Below, in pieces: positions 1 through 6,773 of a DNA stretch of 8,087 nt. The position numbers were made by a program, and so were the translations under genes. Source of the DNA: Opitutia bacterium (GTDB lineage: Bacteria > Verrucomicrobiota > Verrucomicrobiia > Opitutales > Coraliomargaritaceae). The notes beneath the pieces were generated by a model. It had not been told where the DNA came from. It searched no databases and saw only the letters and a list, made by a program, of their open reading frames with translations. The stretch is from NCBI GenBank assembly GCA_003503355.1, contig DOCS01000183.1:1-8087 (forward strand). The letters are read 5' to 3'. Numbering within the stretch: the first letter of the stretch is position 1; each line of letters opens with the position of its first letter.

Positions 1-180
1 GACCAAATTTCAAGCACCGAAAAAGTGCACCAACTGCGCATGGAGTTGTCCACCCTGCACAATGATCCGCGCTTCATGCTCTGCCATTCAATGGGCGACC
101 TGACCTTCCTCAACATGAGTATTACCTTGGGCTTGTTCGGAGAAGATGCCTTCCTGCCCGAGGGTGCTTCGGATAGTTAA
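1..180 (+). CDS. C-terminal end of an unrecognised protein (5' partial)
   Basis: The forward frame starting at base 1 is open from the window edge to a TAA at 178-180 and encodes the last 59 residues of a protein. I do not recognise the family. The tail holds a hydrophobic, helix-like stretch (residues about 35-50, ending in LGLFGED) and closes with an acidic, Ser-containing tail. There is a faint resemblance to the C-terminal 'HD...LGLF' part of histidine acid phosphatases, but the expected His would be Gly here, so I do not name it so. The codon use and GC content match the dehydrogenase gene that follows in the same frame only 21 bases downstream, and the two are probably co-transcribed. 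That this is coding is likely; the function is unknown. Confidence 0.6.
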   Translation, partial: DQISSTEKVHQLRMELSTLHNDPRFMLCHSMGDLTFLNMSITLGLFGEDAFLPEGASDS

Positions 181-201
181 CCGCAGGCCATTCGCTTCGC
201 C

Positions 202-3129
202 GTGACGCTCACCGACCTTAACGCGCAGCTCGCTGGCGAGCTCCACAGCGGCGACTTGATGCGCCGCATCTACGCGACCGATGCCTCGGCCTATCAGGAA
301 ATGCCGCTGGCGGTGGCGTTCCCTGCCAACGAAGCCGACCTTTCGCAGCTGATTGCGTATGCCAACGCGCAGGGCATCGGGCTGATCCCACGCACGGCCG
401 GCACCTCGCTGGCGGGCCAAGTCGTTGGCTCGGGCATCGTGGTCGATGTCTCGCGTGCCTTTACCCGCATTCTCGAGATCAATGCCGAGGCGTGTTGGGT
501 GCGCGTACAGCCTGGTGTGATTCGCAATGAGCTGAACATGGCGCTACAGCCACACGGTCTATTGTTCGGCCCGGAAACATCCACCCAGAACCGCGCCATG
601 CTCGGCGGTATGCTTGGCAATAATTCCTGCGGCTCCAATTCGATCCGTTACGGCAGTACACGCGATCATGTATTGGAAGTGACCGCCCTGCTGGCCGATG
701 GCTCCAAAGCCGTATTCGGCCGACTCAATGCAGCCGAATTTGCCGCTAAATGTGACGCGCCGGACTGCCTCGAAACCCGCATCTACCGCGACATCCGCGC
801 GATGCTCAGCGACTCCTCCAATCGCGATGAGATCCGCCGTGAATTCCCCCATCCCGAAATACCGCGCCGCAACACCGGCTATGCCCTCGACCTGCTGATG
901 GATGCCGCGGTCTTCGACCCCGAATCCGACCTGCTGTTTCATTTCGGTAAGCTCATCGCCGGCAGCGAGGGCACCCTGTGCCTGATCACCGAAATCAAGC
1001 TGCACTGCGATCCCCTGCCGGCACCGGTCGTTGGCTTGCAATGCGCCCACTTCGACTCGATCGACGACGCGCTGCACGCCACCCAAATCGCAGTCCGCTA
1101 CGATTGCTTTGCCGTCGAACTGATCGATCACTATTTACTCGAATGCACCGAGCGCAGCCTCGAGCACCGCGCCAACCGTTTCTTTATCGAAGGGCAACCG
1201 AGGGCAGTACTGGTCACCGAAATACGCGGTGAAAGCGAGGCGGAGGTATGCGCAGTGACCGACAAACTGAAGGCTGACCTGCGCGCCGCTCGGCTCGGCT
1301 ATGCCTACCCCGTGCTGTTTGGCGACGACACTGCGCGCATCTGGGACCTGCGCAAAGCTGGGCTCGGCCTGCTGTCCAATATGCCCGGCGATGCCAAACC
1401 GGTGCCCGTGGTCGAAGACACCGCCGTGCGCGTCGCCGACTTGCCAGACTATATCGCCGAGTTCAACCGCCGTCTCAAGACACGCTTCGGCTTGGACTGC
1501 GTGCACTACGCGCATGCCGGATCGGGCGAAATTCATCTACGCCCGATCATCGATTTGAAAACCGCAGACGGCAACCGCATGTTCCGCGAAGTGGCACAAA
1601 CGGTCACCGAGCTAGTCAAGGAATACCGCGGTTCCCTCTCCGGCGAGCACGGCGACGGCCGCCTACGCGGTGAGTTCCTCGAGCAAATGATCGGCGGCAA
1701 GAACTACGCGCTGGTCAAACAAGTGAAGCGCAGCTGGGATCCCAACGGCATTTTCAATCCCAATAAAATCGTCGACACCCCACCGATGAATTCCTCGCTA
1801 CGCTTCATGCCCGGCCAACAGAGCCCTGCATTGCACACTGTATTTGATTGGTCGGCATCAAAGGGCATGCTGGGCGCAGCCGAAATGTGCAATGGCTCGG
1901 GCGATTGCCGTAAGACGCAACTCAGTGGCGGCACGATGTGCCCGAGCTACATGGCCACGCGTAACGAAAAAGACAGCACCCGCGCACGCGCCAACATCTT
2001 GCGTCAGGCGCTCACAACCCCGCCGCACGGCGCACGCAGCGTGTTTGACAATCCGGATGTCAGGGAGGTACTCGACCTCTGCTTATCGTGCAAGGGCTGC
2101 AAGAAGGAGTGCCCCTCCACCGTCGATCTGGCCAAGCTCAAGGCCGAATTCATGCAGCACTATTACGATGCCAATGGCATCTCCCTGCGCACGCGAATGA
2201 TCGCCAGTTTTGCCAGCAGTCAAAAGCTCGCAGCCCGCGCCCCGTGGGCCTGGAATGTGCTATTTGGCACCGTCTTTCTGCGCAAGCTCATCAACCGCCT
2301 GATTGGCTTTCACCCCGAACGCAGCATTCCGCTGCTGCCGCGCACCACTTTCGCCACCTGGTTTGCGCGCCACCGCCCGCACGCCCATGCTGGTACGCTC
2401 GGTTCGGTTTACTTTTTCAACGATGAGTACACCAACTTCAACGACGTTCATCTGGGGATCAAAGCCATCGAGCTACTGGAGCATCTAGGCTACAGTGTCG
2501 AGATTCCCGAACATGGCGAGAGCGCGCGCTCCTATCTGTCGAAGGGCCTAATTCGCAAAGCCCAACAGAAGATCAACGGCAACCTCCGCAGCCTCGCACC
2601 GAAGGTCAGCGCCGAGCGTCCACTGCTCGGCGTCGAACCCGCAGGCATCTTAACCTTTCGCGACGAAGCACTCGACCTCGCCGAACCCACCCTCAAAACC
2701 GCGGCTCAAGCGCTCGCGCCGCATTGCCTGTTGATCGACGACTTTATCGCGCGCGAAGCCGAGGCGGGACGCATCACCGCCGACGCATTTACCGACGCCC
2801 CCCAGCACATCAAACTGCACGGACACTGCTTTCAAAAAGCCTTGGTCGGGACCGGCGGCAGCATCGCTGCCCTGAGCCTGCCGCGTAACTACACGGTCGA
2901 GTCCATCGCCAGCGGTTGCTGCGGGATGGCCGGCGCCTTCGGCTACGAAACCGAGCACTTCCGGCTGTCGATGCAAATCGGCGAGCTGGTGCTCTTCCCC
3001 GCCCTGCGCTCTGCGCCCGCCGCTACACTGATTGCCGCGCCTGGCACCAGCTGCCGCCACCAGATCAAAGACGGCACCGGCCTCACCGCCCGCCACCCCG
3101 TGGAGATCCTGCATGCCGCGCTCAAGTGA
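202..3129 (+). CDS. FAD and Fe-S D-2-hydroxyacid dehydrogenase (D-lactate / D-2-hydroxyglutarate dehydrogenase family)
   Basis: A 975-residue flavoprotein that oxidises a D-2-hydroxyacid to the 2-oxoacid and passes electrons through FAD and iron-sulfur clusters, probably to the respiratory chain at the inner membrane. Residues about 30-170 form the FAD-binding (PCMH-type) domain with PRTAGTSLAGQ (63-73) and a GPETSTQN...GNNSCG stretch (123-144). GSEGTL is at 254-259. The C-terminal FAD oxidase part has H438-AGSGEI-H445 and GEHGDG (481-486), the usual metal and substrate site (H438, H445, E482). An iron-sulfur region follows: C563, C569, C580-P, then canonical CxxCxxCxxxCP at C627/630/633/637. 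Residues about 720-960 are CCG-like domains, with HGHC (873-876) and GCCG (C906, C907). E. coli YdiJ has the same layout and similar length (about 1018). The GTG start at 202 is chosen because the family N-terminus (ATDAS, residues 25-29) lies just after it; no Shine-Dalgarno is visible. Family is certain; the substrate (D-lactate or D-2-hydroxyglutarate) cannot be read from sequence. Confidence 0.93.
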   Translation: MTLTDLNAQLAGELHSGDLMRRIYATDASAYQEMPLAVAFPANEADLSQLIAYANAQGIGLIPRTAGTSLAGQVVGSGIVVDVSRAFTRILEINAEACWVRVQPGVIRNELNMALQPHGLLFGPETSTQNRAMLGGMLGNNSCGSNSIRYGSTRDHVLEVTALLADGSKAVFGRLNAAEFAAKCDAPDCLETRIYRDIRAMLSDSSNRDEIRREFPHPEIPRRNTGYALDLLMDAAVFDPESDLLFHFGKLIAGSEGTLCLITEIKLHCDPLPAPVVGLQCAHFDSIDDALHATQIAVRYDCFAVELIDHYLLECTERSLEHRANRFFIEGQPRAVLVTEIRGESEAEVCAVTDKLKADLRAARLGYAYPVLFGDDTARIWDLRKAGLGLLSNMPGDAKPVPVVEDTAVRVADLPDYIAEFNRRLKTRFGLDCVHYAHAGSGEIHLRPIIDLKTADGNRMFREVAQTVTELVKEYRGSLSGEHGDGRLRGEFLEQMIGGKNYALVKQVKRSWDPNGIFNPNKIVDTPPMNSSLRFMPGQQSPALHTVFDWSASKGMLGAAEMCNGSGDCRKTQLSGGTMCPSYMATRNEKDSTRARANILRQALTTPPHGARSVFDNPDVREVLDLCLSCKGCKKECPSTVDLAKLKAEFMQHYYDANGISLRTRMIASFASSQKLAARAPWAWNVLFGTVFLRKLINRLIGFHPERSIPLLPRTTFATWFARHRPHAHAGTLGSVYFFNDEYTNFNDVHLGIKAIELLEHLGYSVEIPEHGESARSYLSKGLIRKAQQKINGNLRSLAPKVSAERPLLGVEPAGILTFRDEALDLAEPTLKTAAQALAPHCLLIDDFIAREAEAGRITADAFTDAPQHIKLHGHCFQKALVGTGGSIAALSLPRNYTVESIASGCCGMAGAFGYETEHFRLSMQIGELVLFPALRSAPAATLIAAPGTSCRHQIKDGTGLTARHPVEILHAALK

Positions 3130-3151
3130 TAGGCCCCGAGCGAACTTGAGC
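3120..3151 (+). terminator. 8-bp inverted repeat over the dehydrogenase stop codon (possible 3' hairpin)
   Basis: GCTCAAGT (3120-3127) and ACTTGAGC (3144-3151) are perfect inverted repeats with a 16-base loop. The left arm includes the first base of the TGA stop at 3127-3129. There is no T-run after the stem, so it is not a classical intrinsic terminator; it may be a 3'-end stabilising hairpin, a termination aid, or chance. Confidence 0.35.
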
Positions 3152-3206
3152 ACTTGCGCCTCAAATTTGCCTTGCCCTCCACTTCATATGCCAACTCGAT
3201 TCTATC

Positions 3207-3860
3207 ATGACAAATCGTATTTTCTCTCTCACATCGATCGCTCTTGTCACTGCGTCTCCACTGACCGCGGTGGTGATTAATTGGTCCGGCACGACGACTA
3301 ACTCGGACACGACTTCGTCGCTTGCCTGGGTCCAGGGCTCACACATGTTTGAATCGCTCGATAACGGCAATGCGACTGCCACCTCACAAGTAGGTTTCAG
3401 TTACTTTGATACGCACGACATCACCCAGCTTACATGGACATTCGGTGACCTTGAGCTGACCAACCACCTCTCCCCAGGCGCATCATCCGCTGGGTTCGAG
3501 TATTACTCGGAGGCTGATAACGATGTAACCGATTTCAAGATGTTTCAAAACGGCGCACTCGTTGCTTCCGGTGATGTTCTGTATCTGCGGACTGATGTTG
3601 CCAATAGTAGTGACACAAGTGCCACGGGCACTGCCGAAGTAACGCTGACAACCGCCGGTGCTGATTCTACATTCTTTGATGAAGTGATGACGCTTTCGGG
3701 AGGCACGGGTACACTTTCGGTCGAGATTGGCAACTTTGATCCAGTGAGTTATGGTGAATTTGACTCAAGCGGCACACTCACTGTAGTCCCTGAACCCCGT
3801 GCGACCGCATTGTTTGTAGGATTGTTCGCACTGGCGCTCATTCAACGCCGTCAGCGCTAG
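3207..3860 (+). CDS. PEP-CTERM sorting domain protein (secreted, exosortase substrate)
   Basis: A 217-residue exported protein. Residues 1-22 form a signal peptide: one basic residue (Arg4), then a hydrophobic run, with likely cleavage near 20-22. The mature part is rich in Thr, Ser, Gly and Asp, contains no Cys, and looks like a beta-rich extracellular domain that I cannot assign to a family. The C-terminus is a textbook PEP-CTERM tail: VPEP (194-197), a hydrophobic segment (about 199-212), and a terminal basic RRQR (214-217). In this family, known from Haft and colleagues' definition, an exosortase recognises the PEP motif and removes the tail during export or surface anchoring. No exosortase or exopolysaccharide gene is in the window, so the partner is elsewhere. 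The ATG at 3207 begins directly at a plausible signal peptide; no Shine-Dalgarno is seen. GC content is lower than in the dehydrogenase upstream. Sorting class is sure, biological role unknown. Confidence 0.9.
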   Translation: MTNRIFSLTSIALVTASPLTAVVINWSGTTTNSDTTSSLAWVQGSHMFESLDNGNATATSQVGFSYFDTHDITQLTWTFGDLELTNHLSPGASSAGFEYYSEADNDVTDFKMFQNGALVASGDVLYLRTDVANSSDTSATGTAEVTLTTAGADSTFFDEVMTLSGGTGTLSVEIGNFDPVSYGEFDSSGTLTVVPEPRATALFVGLFALALIQRRQR

Positions 3861-3873
3861 TTTTGAGTCTAGC
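3856..3873 (+). terminator. Stop-codon hairpin after the PEP-CTERM gene
   Basis: GCTAG (3856-3860, containing the TAG stop) pairs with CTAGC (3869-3873) around an 8-base loop. Allowing one bulged C adds two outer pairs. There is no following T-run, so terminator function is uncertain. Confidence 0.3.
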
Positions 3874-4093
3874 CGCATTCAAGTCTTCCTTACATAATCT
3901 GAGTACTTTGAGGAAGTCACGAATTAGCCGAGTGCCAGGAGTTCAGTGTAGTCGTTTGACCGCACACAACCGATAGGCTCGGCACTACAGTCGCGGAGAT
4001 GCACATCCGCCTCAGATCGTATGCCACGCGTTCATACGAGGTAAGACGATTTGAATGGTACTGTGCACAGATTCACTGTCATTATTCTCAGCG
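3861..4093. other. Intergenic region between the PEP-CTERM and DUF2293 genes
   Basis: No convincing gene is seen here. The stretch holds a second stem after the PEP-CTERM gene, CTTCCT (3885-3890) with AGGAAG (3911-3916) around a 20-base loop; a short GCGGA/TCCGC stem near 3994-4011; and a perfect 10-base palindrome, CTGTGCACAG, at 4061-4070. A forward frame beginning at 3999 is a shadow of the DUF2293 gene in another phase. I found no well-spaced sigma70-type promoter, although the DUF2293 gene must be transcribed from somewhere in this gap or read through from upstream. Confidence 0.5.
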
Positions 4094-4765
4094 ATGCCCG
4101 AATCCCTCGAAGTCCGCCCCTGCCCCAAAGCGCGCCATGTGTTCAGCCCACAAGGCGAGTGCCTCCCTGTGCCCGACGGCTGGGCGCTGCTGGCGCCCGG
4201 CGATGCCGCGCTTAGCCGACGCATTAAAGCCGATGGTCCGAGCTGGACTGTCAAAGAAAAGAAGGGCCGCAAGGAATTCTCACGCGGGGTCTGGGCACCG
4301 GCACAGCGCATCGAAGCCCTGCGGCTTGCGCTTGAGATCGAGCGCGCCGACCCGGCCTACCAAAAAAAACTGGACGTCGGCCGTGCCCGCCGCGCCGCGC
4401 AGGAAGTGGTTTACACCGAAGACTTCACTGCCGCACTACGCGACTATCTAAACTTCCATCCACGCTACAGCCTGCTGGCCGATCGGCTCGCGAAATTGAT
4501 TTCAGCGCATGCAACGCCTGTCGGCAGTGGTACGGTGGCACGCACCAAACGCATTCCGATCGAACAGCGCGCCGAGGCGGCAACCATCGCTTGGATGCGC
4601 CACCAGACCACCGCCTACGATCATATGCACATCGCACGTGACAAAGGTGCCCGGCGAGAAGTCCGCCGCATGCTAGCCACAGAGTCCAAGCGTCTACTAC
4701 AAAGTTACCGCCAAGGCACGCGTATTGACGTCGAAAACTGCCCACTACAAAAGGCGATCCGCTAG
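4094..4765 (+). CDS. DUF2293 domain-containing protein
   Basis: A 223-residue protein from the ATG at 4094. I recognise it as a DUF2293 family member; the biochemical function of the family is not known to me. The N-terminal part (residues 13-70) has the family pattern ARHVFSPQGECLPVP, then PGDAAL, then GRKEFSRGVWAPA (58-70). The C-terminal DUF2293 core (about 135-200) includes HATPVGSGTVARTKRIPIEQRAEA in pieces at 139-162, IAWMRHQTTAYD (165-176), and a strongly basic RREVRRMLA (187-195). It has no signal peptide or membrane segment, so it is likely cytoplasmic, and the many Arg/Lys residues would suit nucleic-acid binding (inference only). An upstream in-frame ATG at 4055 would add 13 residues and has a GAGG 13 bases before it; I prefer 4094 because the conserved part starts soon after. 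It ends facing the VF530 gene on the other strand. Confidence 0.85.
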   Translation: MPESLEVRPCPKARHVFSPQGECLPVPDGWALLAPGDAALSRRIKADGPSWTVKEKKGRKEFSRGVWAPAQRIEALRLALEIERADPAYQKKLDVGRARRAAQEVVYTEDFTAALRDYLNFHPRYSLLADRLAKLISAHATPVGSGTVARTKRIPIEQRAEAATIAWMRHQTTAYDHMHIARDKGARREVRRMLATESKRLLQSYRQGTRIDVENCPLQKAIR

Positions 4766-4777
4766 CTAAATCCTAGC
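4761..4777. terminator. Stop-codon hairpin between the convergent DUF2293 and VF530 genes
   Basis: GCTAG (4761-4765, containing the TAG stop of the forward gene) pairs with CTAGC (4773-4777) around a 7-base loop. It lies in the 20-base gap between two converging genes, where a bidirectional terminator would be expected, but the stem is only five pairs and no T-run follows on either strand. Confidence 0.3.
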
Positions 4778-4785
4778 CTCCTCAC

Positions 4786-5034
4786 TCAGTTCTCGCCGTC
4801 GTCTTCCGTTCCGTATTTGTCCAGCGTGTAGATAAACAACGCTTCCACTTTCTTGCGTGCCCATGGGGTCTTGCGCAGAAATTTGAGACTGGATTTGACC
4901 GACGGGTTGTCGTTGAAGCAGCGTATCTCAATACGGCCGCCCAAGCCCTCCCAGCCATAGTAATCGGAAAGGCTGACTACGATCTGTTCGAGCGTGTAGC
5001 CGTGTAAGGGATTGTTCGTTTGTTCGTGGTGCAT
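4786..5034 (-). CDS. VF530 family (DUF2132) small putative DNA-binding protein
   Basis: An 82-residue protein of the VF530 (DUF2132) family, named after a Vibrio fischeri protein of known structure and described as a putative DNA-binding fold; the physiological role is not established. Nearly the whole length matches the family pattern: NNPLHG (7-12), TLEQIV (14-19), YYGWEGLG (25-32), IEIRCF (35-40), then [18 protein letters not shown] (43-60) and KVEALF (62-67). The basic [12 protein letters not shown] segment (51-62) is the likely contact surface. An in-frame ATG at 5077-5079 would add 15 unconserved residues; I chose the ATG at 5032-5034 because the family normally starts a few residues before NNPLHG. 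Neither start has a Shine-Dalgarno. It is the last gene of the leftward series, 143 bases after the transglycosylase stop, and converges on the DUF2293 gene. Confidence 0.85.
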   Translation of the reverse strand: MHHEQTNNPLHGYTLEQIVVSLSDYYGWEGLGGRIEIRCFNDNPSVKSSLKFLRKTPWARKKVEALFIYTLDKYGTEDDGEN

Positions 5035-5177
5035 GTAATCAATACATCGCTTCGTTTGGCGACGCTGATAAATAGCCATAAGAGCTAGCCGATGTGAAGG
5101 TTCAAATGCCAGCGGTTTTCAGTATCACGCCAACCAGCGGAAAAACGCCCTCATCTCGTGGCTTTCAGCTATACCCG

Positions 5178-5747
5178 CTACTCGCTAGTTAAGAGCAATG
5201 CAGGCGGCGCAACAGGTCGTACATTGCCAGCGAAAATATTCTGATAGATTTTGTTTTTCGGAGGCTTCACCTGCTTGAGATCAAAATTCTTATTCCGAAC
5301 ATAATAAGGGCCATAACGATAGCTGGCCGCCAATAGTTGGTAATTAAAAGAATTGTGCGACTTCAGGTAGTCCCGACAGAATACCAGATAGTCGATGCCG
5401 ACCCGTATATTCGTCTGCCAATCCCATGCCAAACGATACGACTCATCGGTCACTTCAGTCCAGGCTGGTCGCGTCAACTGCATGATTCCGCGTGCAACCG
5501 AACTGCGCGCCCGCGCATTGAGCCCACTCTCAGCCCAAGCCAACGCATAAACAAATTCAGGATCGAGCCCTGCCGCTGGGGCAAGTTCATTCACCACTCG
5601 CCAGACATCTTCAGGTAACACCGGATCTTTCCGCGGACTCTGTGTTTGCGCCAAAAAATAAACCAAGACTCCGAGAAGAACTCCGCATACAACGGCCATC
5701 CTGATGATCAGGCGTTCGTCGCGTTGGTAACCGGAATCAATCGACAT
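5178..5747 (-). CDS. Membrane-anchored lytic transglycosylase (SLT / family 1 type)
   Basis: A 189-residue protein that should cleave the MurNAc-GlcNAc bond in peptidoglycan and form 1,6-anhydro ends, acting in the periplasm. It has one N-terminal membrane segment (about residues 17-33) after a short charged start. The soluble SLT domain (about 45-170) shows the motifs in order: AESGLNARA (72-80) with catalytic Glu73, GIMQL (87-91), and ASYRYGPYYV (141-150), which corresponds to the usual AYNxGPxxV motif. No Cys follows the hydrophobic segment in lipobox fashion, so it is a signal-anchor or cleaved signal and not clearly a lipoprotein. The size is close to a bare SLT domain (compact like EmtA and not like the large Slt70), with no LysM or other wall-binding repeat. 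It lies 76 bases downstream of the pseudouridine synthase gene on the same strand. The ATG at 5745-5747 fits the signal; no Shine-Dalgarno is visible. Confidence 0.9.
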   Translation of the reverse strand: MSIDSGYQRDERLIIRMAVVCGVLLGVLVYFLAQTQSPRKDPVLPEDVWRVVNELAPAAGLDPEFVYALAWAESGLNARARSSVARGIMQLTRPAWTEVTDESYRLAWDWQTNIRVGIDYLVFCRDYLKSHNSFNYQLLAASYRYGPYYVRNKNFDLKQVKPPKNKIYQNIFAGNVRPVAPPALLLTSE

Positions 5748-5823
5748 CTAACTAAGTAAACATACTTCTCGACCACAGACAAACAAAAGTGGCGCCTACT
5801 CCTAACTCATTTAACCGTGGCAG

Positions 5824-6678
5824 TTACTGCTTAAAACGGCGGCCTTGCAACACACTACGAGGCGCCTTGCTTAAGCTGGCTGGTGGTGTCTGTGAGCTAC
5901 CGGCATTGAGTCCTGGGCGAAAGCGTAACACAGCTTCAAATGCCTTCGGCAGTTGAGCGATGGCGTGAAAGTCGCGTAACTTTCCTTTGAATGTGTAACG
6001 TATGGTGCTCTCACCGGAATGTAACATCATTCGCTTCTCTGCTGTGGCAGCGACCACTTCACGATTAAAAGCGAAGTTACCGTAGGTGCGGTCGCCGACG
6101 ATGGGATGACCATGATTTTTGCATTGTACGCGCAACTGGTGAGTGCGCCCTGTGAGCGGCTTGAGCTTGAGCAAGCTAACGGCAAACACTCCACTCGGCG
6201 CTTGCATCACTTGATAGCGTGCCTTTGCGGGAACCCGCTGTCCCCCTGACACCACACTTTTACCGGGGTAAACGTCCTTTTTCATGGTATCGTTCCAAGC
6301 GCCGACGGACACCCTTGGGGTATTCTGAACCAGCGCATAATAAACCTTATTCACCTTATGTTTGGAAAACAGCTGCTTAATGGTCGTGCTCAACGCCCCA
6401 TTCAGAGCGATCAGAATCACTCCGGAGGTCGGCGAATCGAGACGGTTGATCAGCCACGCACGATGTGTGATATCACCGAATTCCCAGGTGTACATCTCTG
6501 AGTCGTAATCATACTTCGCATTGAGCAGCGAGCGATTACTGTCCCCCCGTTTATTGGGGTGCGACATCACACCGACCGGTTTATCCAAGGCAACCAGTCC
6601 ATCCTGATTAGACACAAGTAAACCAACTCCAGGGCCAAGCGGAAGATCATTTACAGTCGTTGTTTGAGCAGAGTTCAT
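5824..6678 (-). CDS. RluA-family RNA pseudouridine synthase
   Basis: A 284-residue enzyme that should convert specific uridines in rRNA or tRNA to pseudouridine in the cytoplasm. The RluA/RsuA-type fold is shown by VALDKPVGVMSHPN (29-42), the catalytic motif NRLDSPTSG (78-86) with Asp81, KVYYALVQ (111-118), KPLTGRTHQLRVQ (173-185) and HGHPIVGDRTYG (189-200). No S4 domain precedes the catalytic part, which is compatible with RluA, TruC and similar short members. The usual His before RLD is Asn78 here. The last 30 residues or so (255-284) are a Ser/Pro/Arg-rich extension without an evident family match. The substrate base cannot be told from sequence; TruC-like tRNA or RluA-like rRNA targets are both possible. 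The ATG at 6676-6678 has no Shine-Dalgarno but a possible promoter just upstream. Confidence 0.9.
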   Translation of the reverse strand: MNSAQTTTVNDLPLGPGVGLLVSNQDGLVALDKPVGVMSHPNKRGDSNRSLLNAKYDYDSEMYTWEFGDITHRAWLINRLDSPTSGVILIALNGALSTTIKQLFSKHKVNKVYYALVQNTPRVSVGAWNDTMKKDVYPGKSVVSGGQRVPAKARYQVMQAPSGVFAVSLLKLKPLTGRTHQLRVQCKNHGHPIVGDRTYGNFAFNREVVAATAEKRMMLHSGESTIRYTFKGKLRDFHAIAQLPKAFEAVLRFRPGLNAGSSQTPPASLSKAPRSVLQGRRFKQ

Positions 6679-6688
6679 GGCGAAGCAG

Positions 6689-6718
6689 TTAATATGATTG
6701 AGACGGCCAAAAGCTCAA
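6689..6718 (-). promoter_or_regulatory. Possible sigma70-type promoter of the pseudouridine synthase gene
   Basis: On the reverse strand, TTGAGC (complement of 6713-6718) and TATTAA (complement of 6689-6694) are separated by 18 bases; an overlapping CATATT (6691-6696) gives 16 bases. Each box matches the consensus in four of six positions. It lies in the 95-base gap between the TonB-like stop and the pseudouridine synthase start, just before the ATG, where a promoter is plausible but not proven. Confidence 0.3.
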
Positions 6719-6773
6719 CACTCGATTCAACTGATACCAGCCCCACTCGCACGATTTCAAGCACGCGTCTAAT

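Noticed and set aside
559..1131. 190-residue open frame on the reverse strand inside the dehydrogenase
   Set aside because: It is a shadow caused by high GC in a strongly coding forward frame; the translation has no family features, and the forward gene is certain.
2650..3153. 167-residue reverse-strand frame over the 3' end of the dehydrogenase
   Set aside because: Antisense shadow of conserved CCG-domain coding sequence; low-complexity Gly/Ala composition.
3130..3206. Promoter for the PEP-CTERM gene
   Set aside because: No pair of boxes with acceptable spacing could be found by eye; the TTGAG/CTCAA pair at 3146-3164 is a five-base stem only.
3999..4451. 150-residue forward frame starting in the intergenic gap
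   Set aside because: Most of it lies in another phase of the DUF2293 gene, whose family match fixes the true frame.
5109..5140. CCAGCGG direct repeat (5109-5115 and 5134-5140) between the transglycosylase and VF530 genes
   Set aside because: Two 7-base copies in a short gap are easily chance; no further copies or palindromic form seen.
5141..5165. Possible intrinsic terminator after the transglycosylase on the reverse strand (GCC/GGC stem with a T-run)
   Set aside because: The stem core is three pairs with a bulge, too weak to support.
5759..5786. Possible promoter before the transglycosylase (TTGTTT, 16 bases, TATGTT on the reverse strand)
   Set aside because: The -35 box matches consensus in only three positions; not distinguishable from chance.
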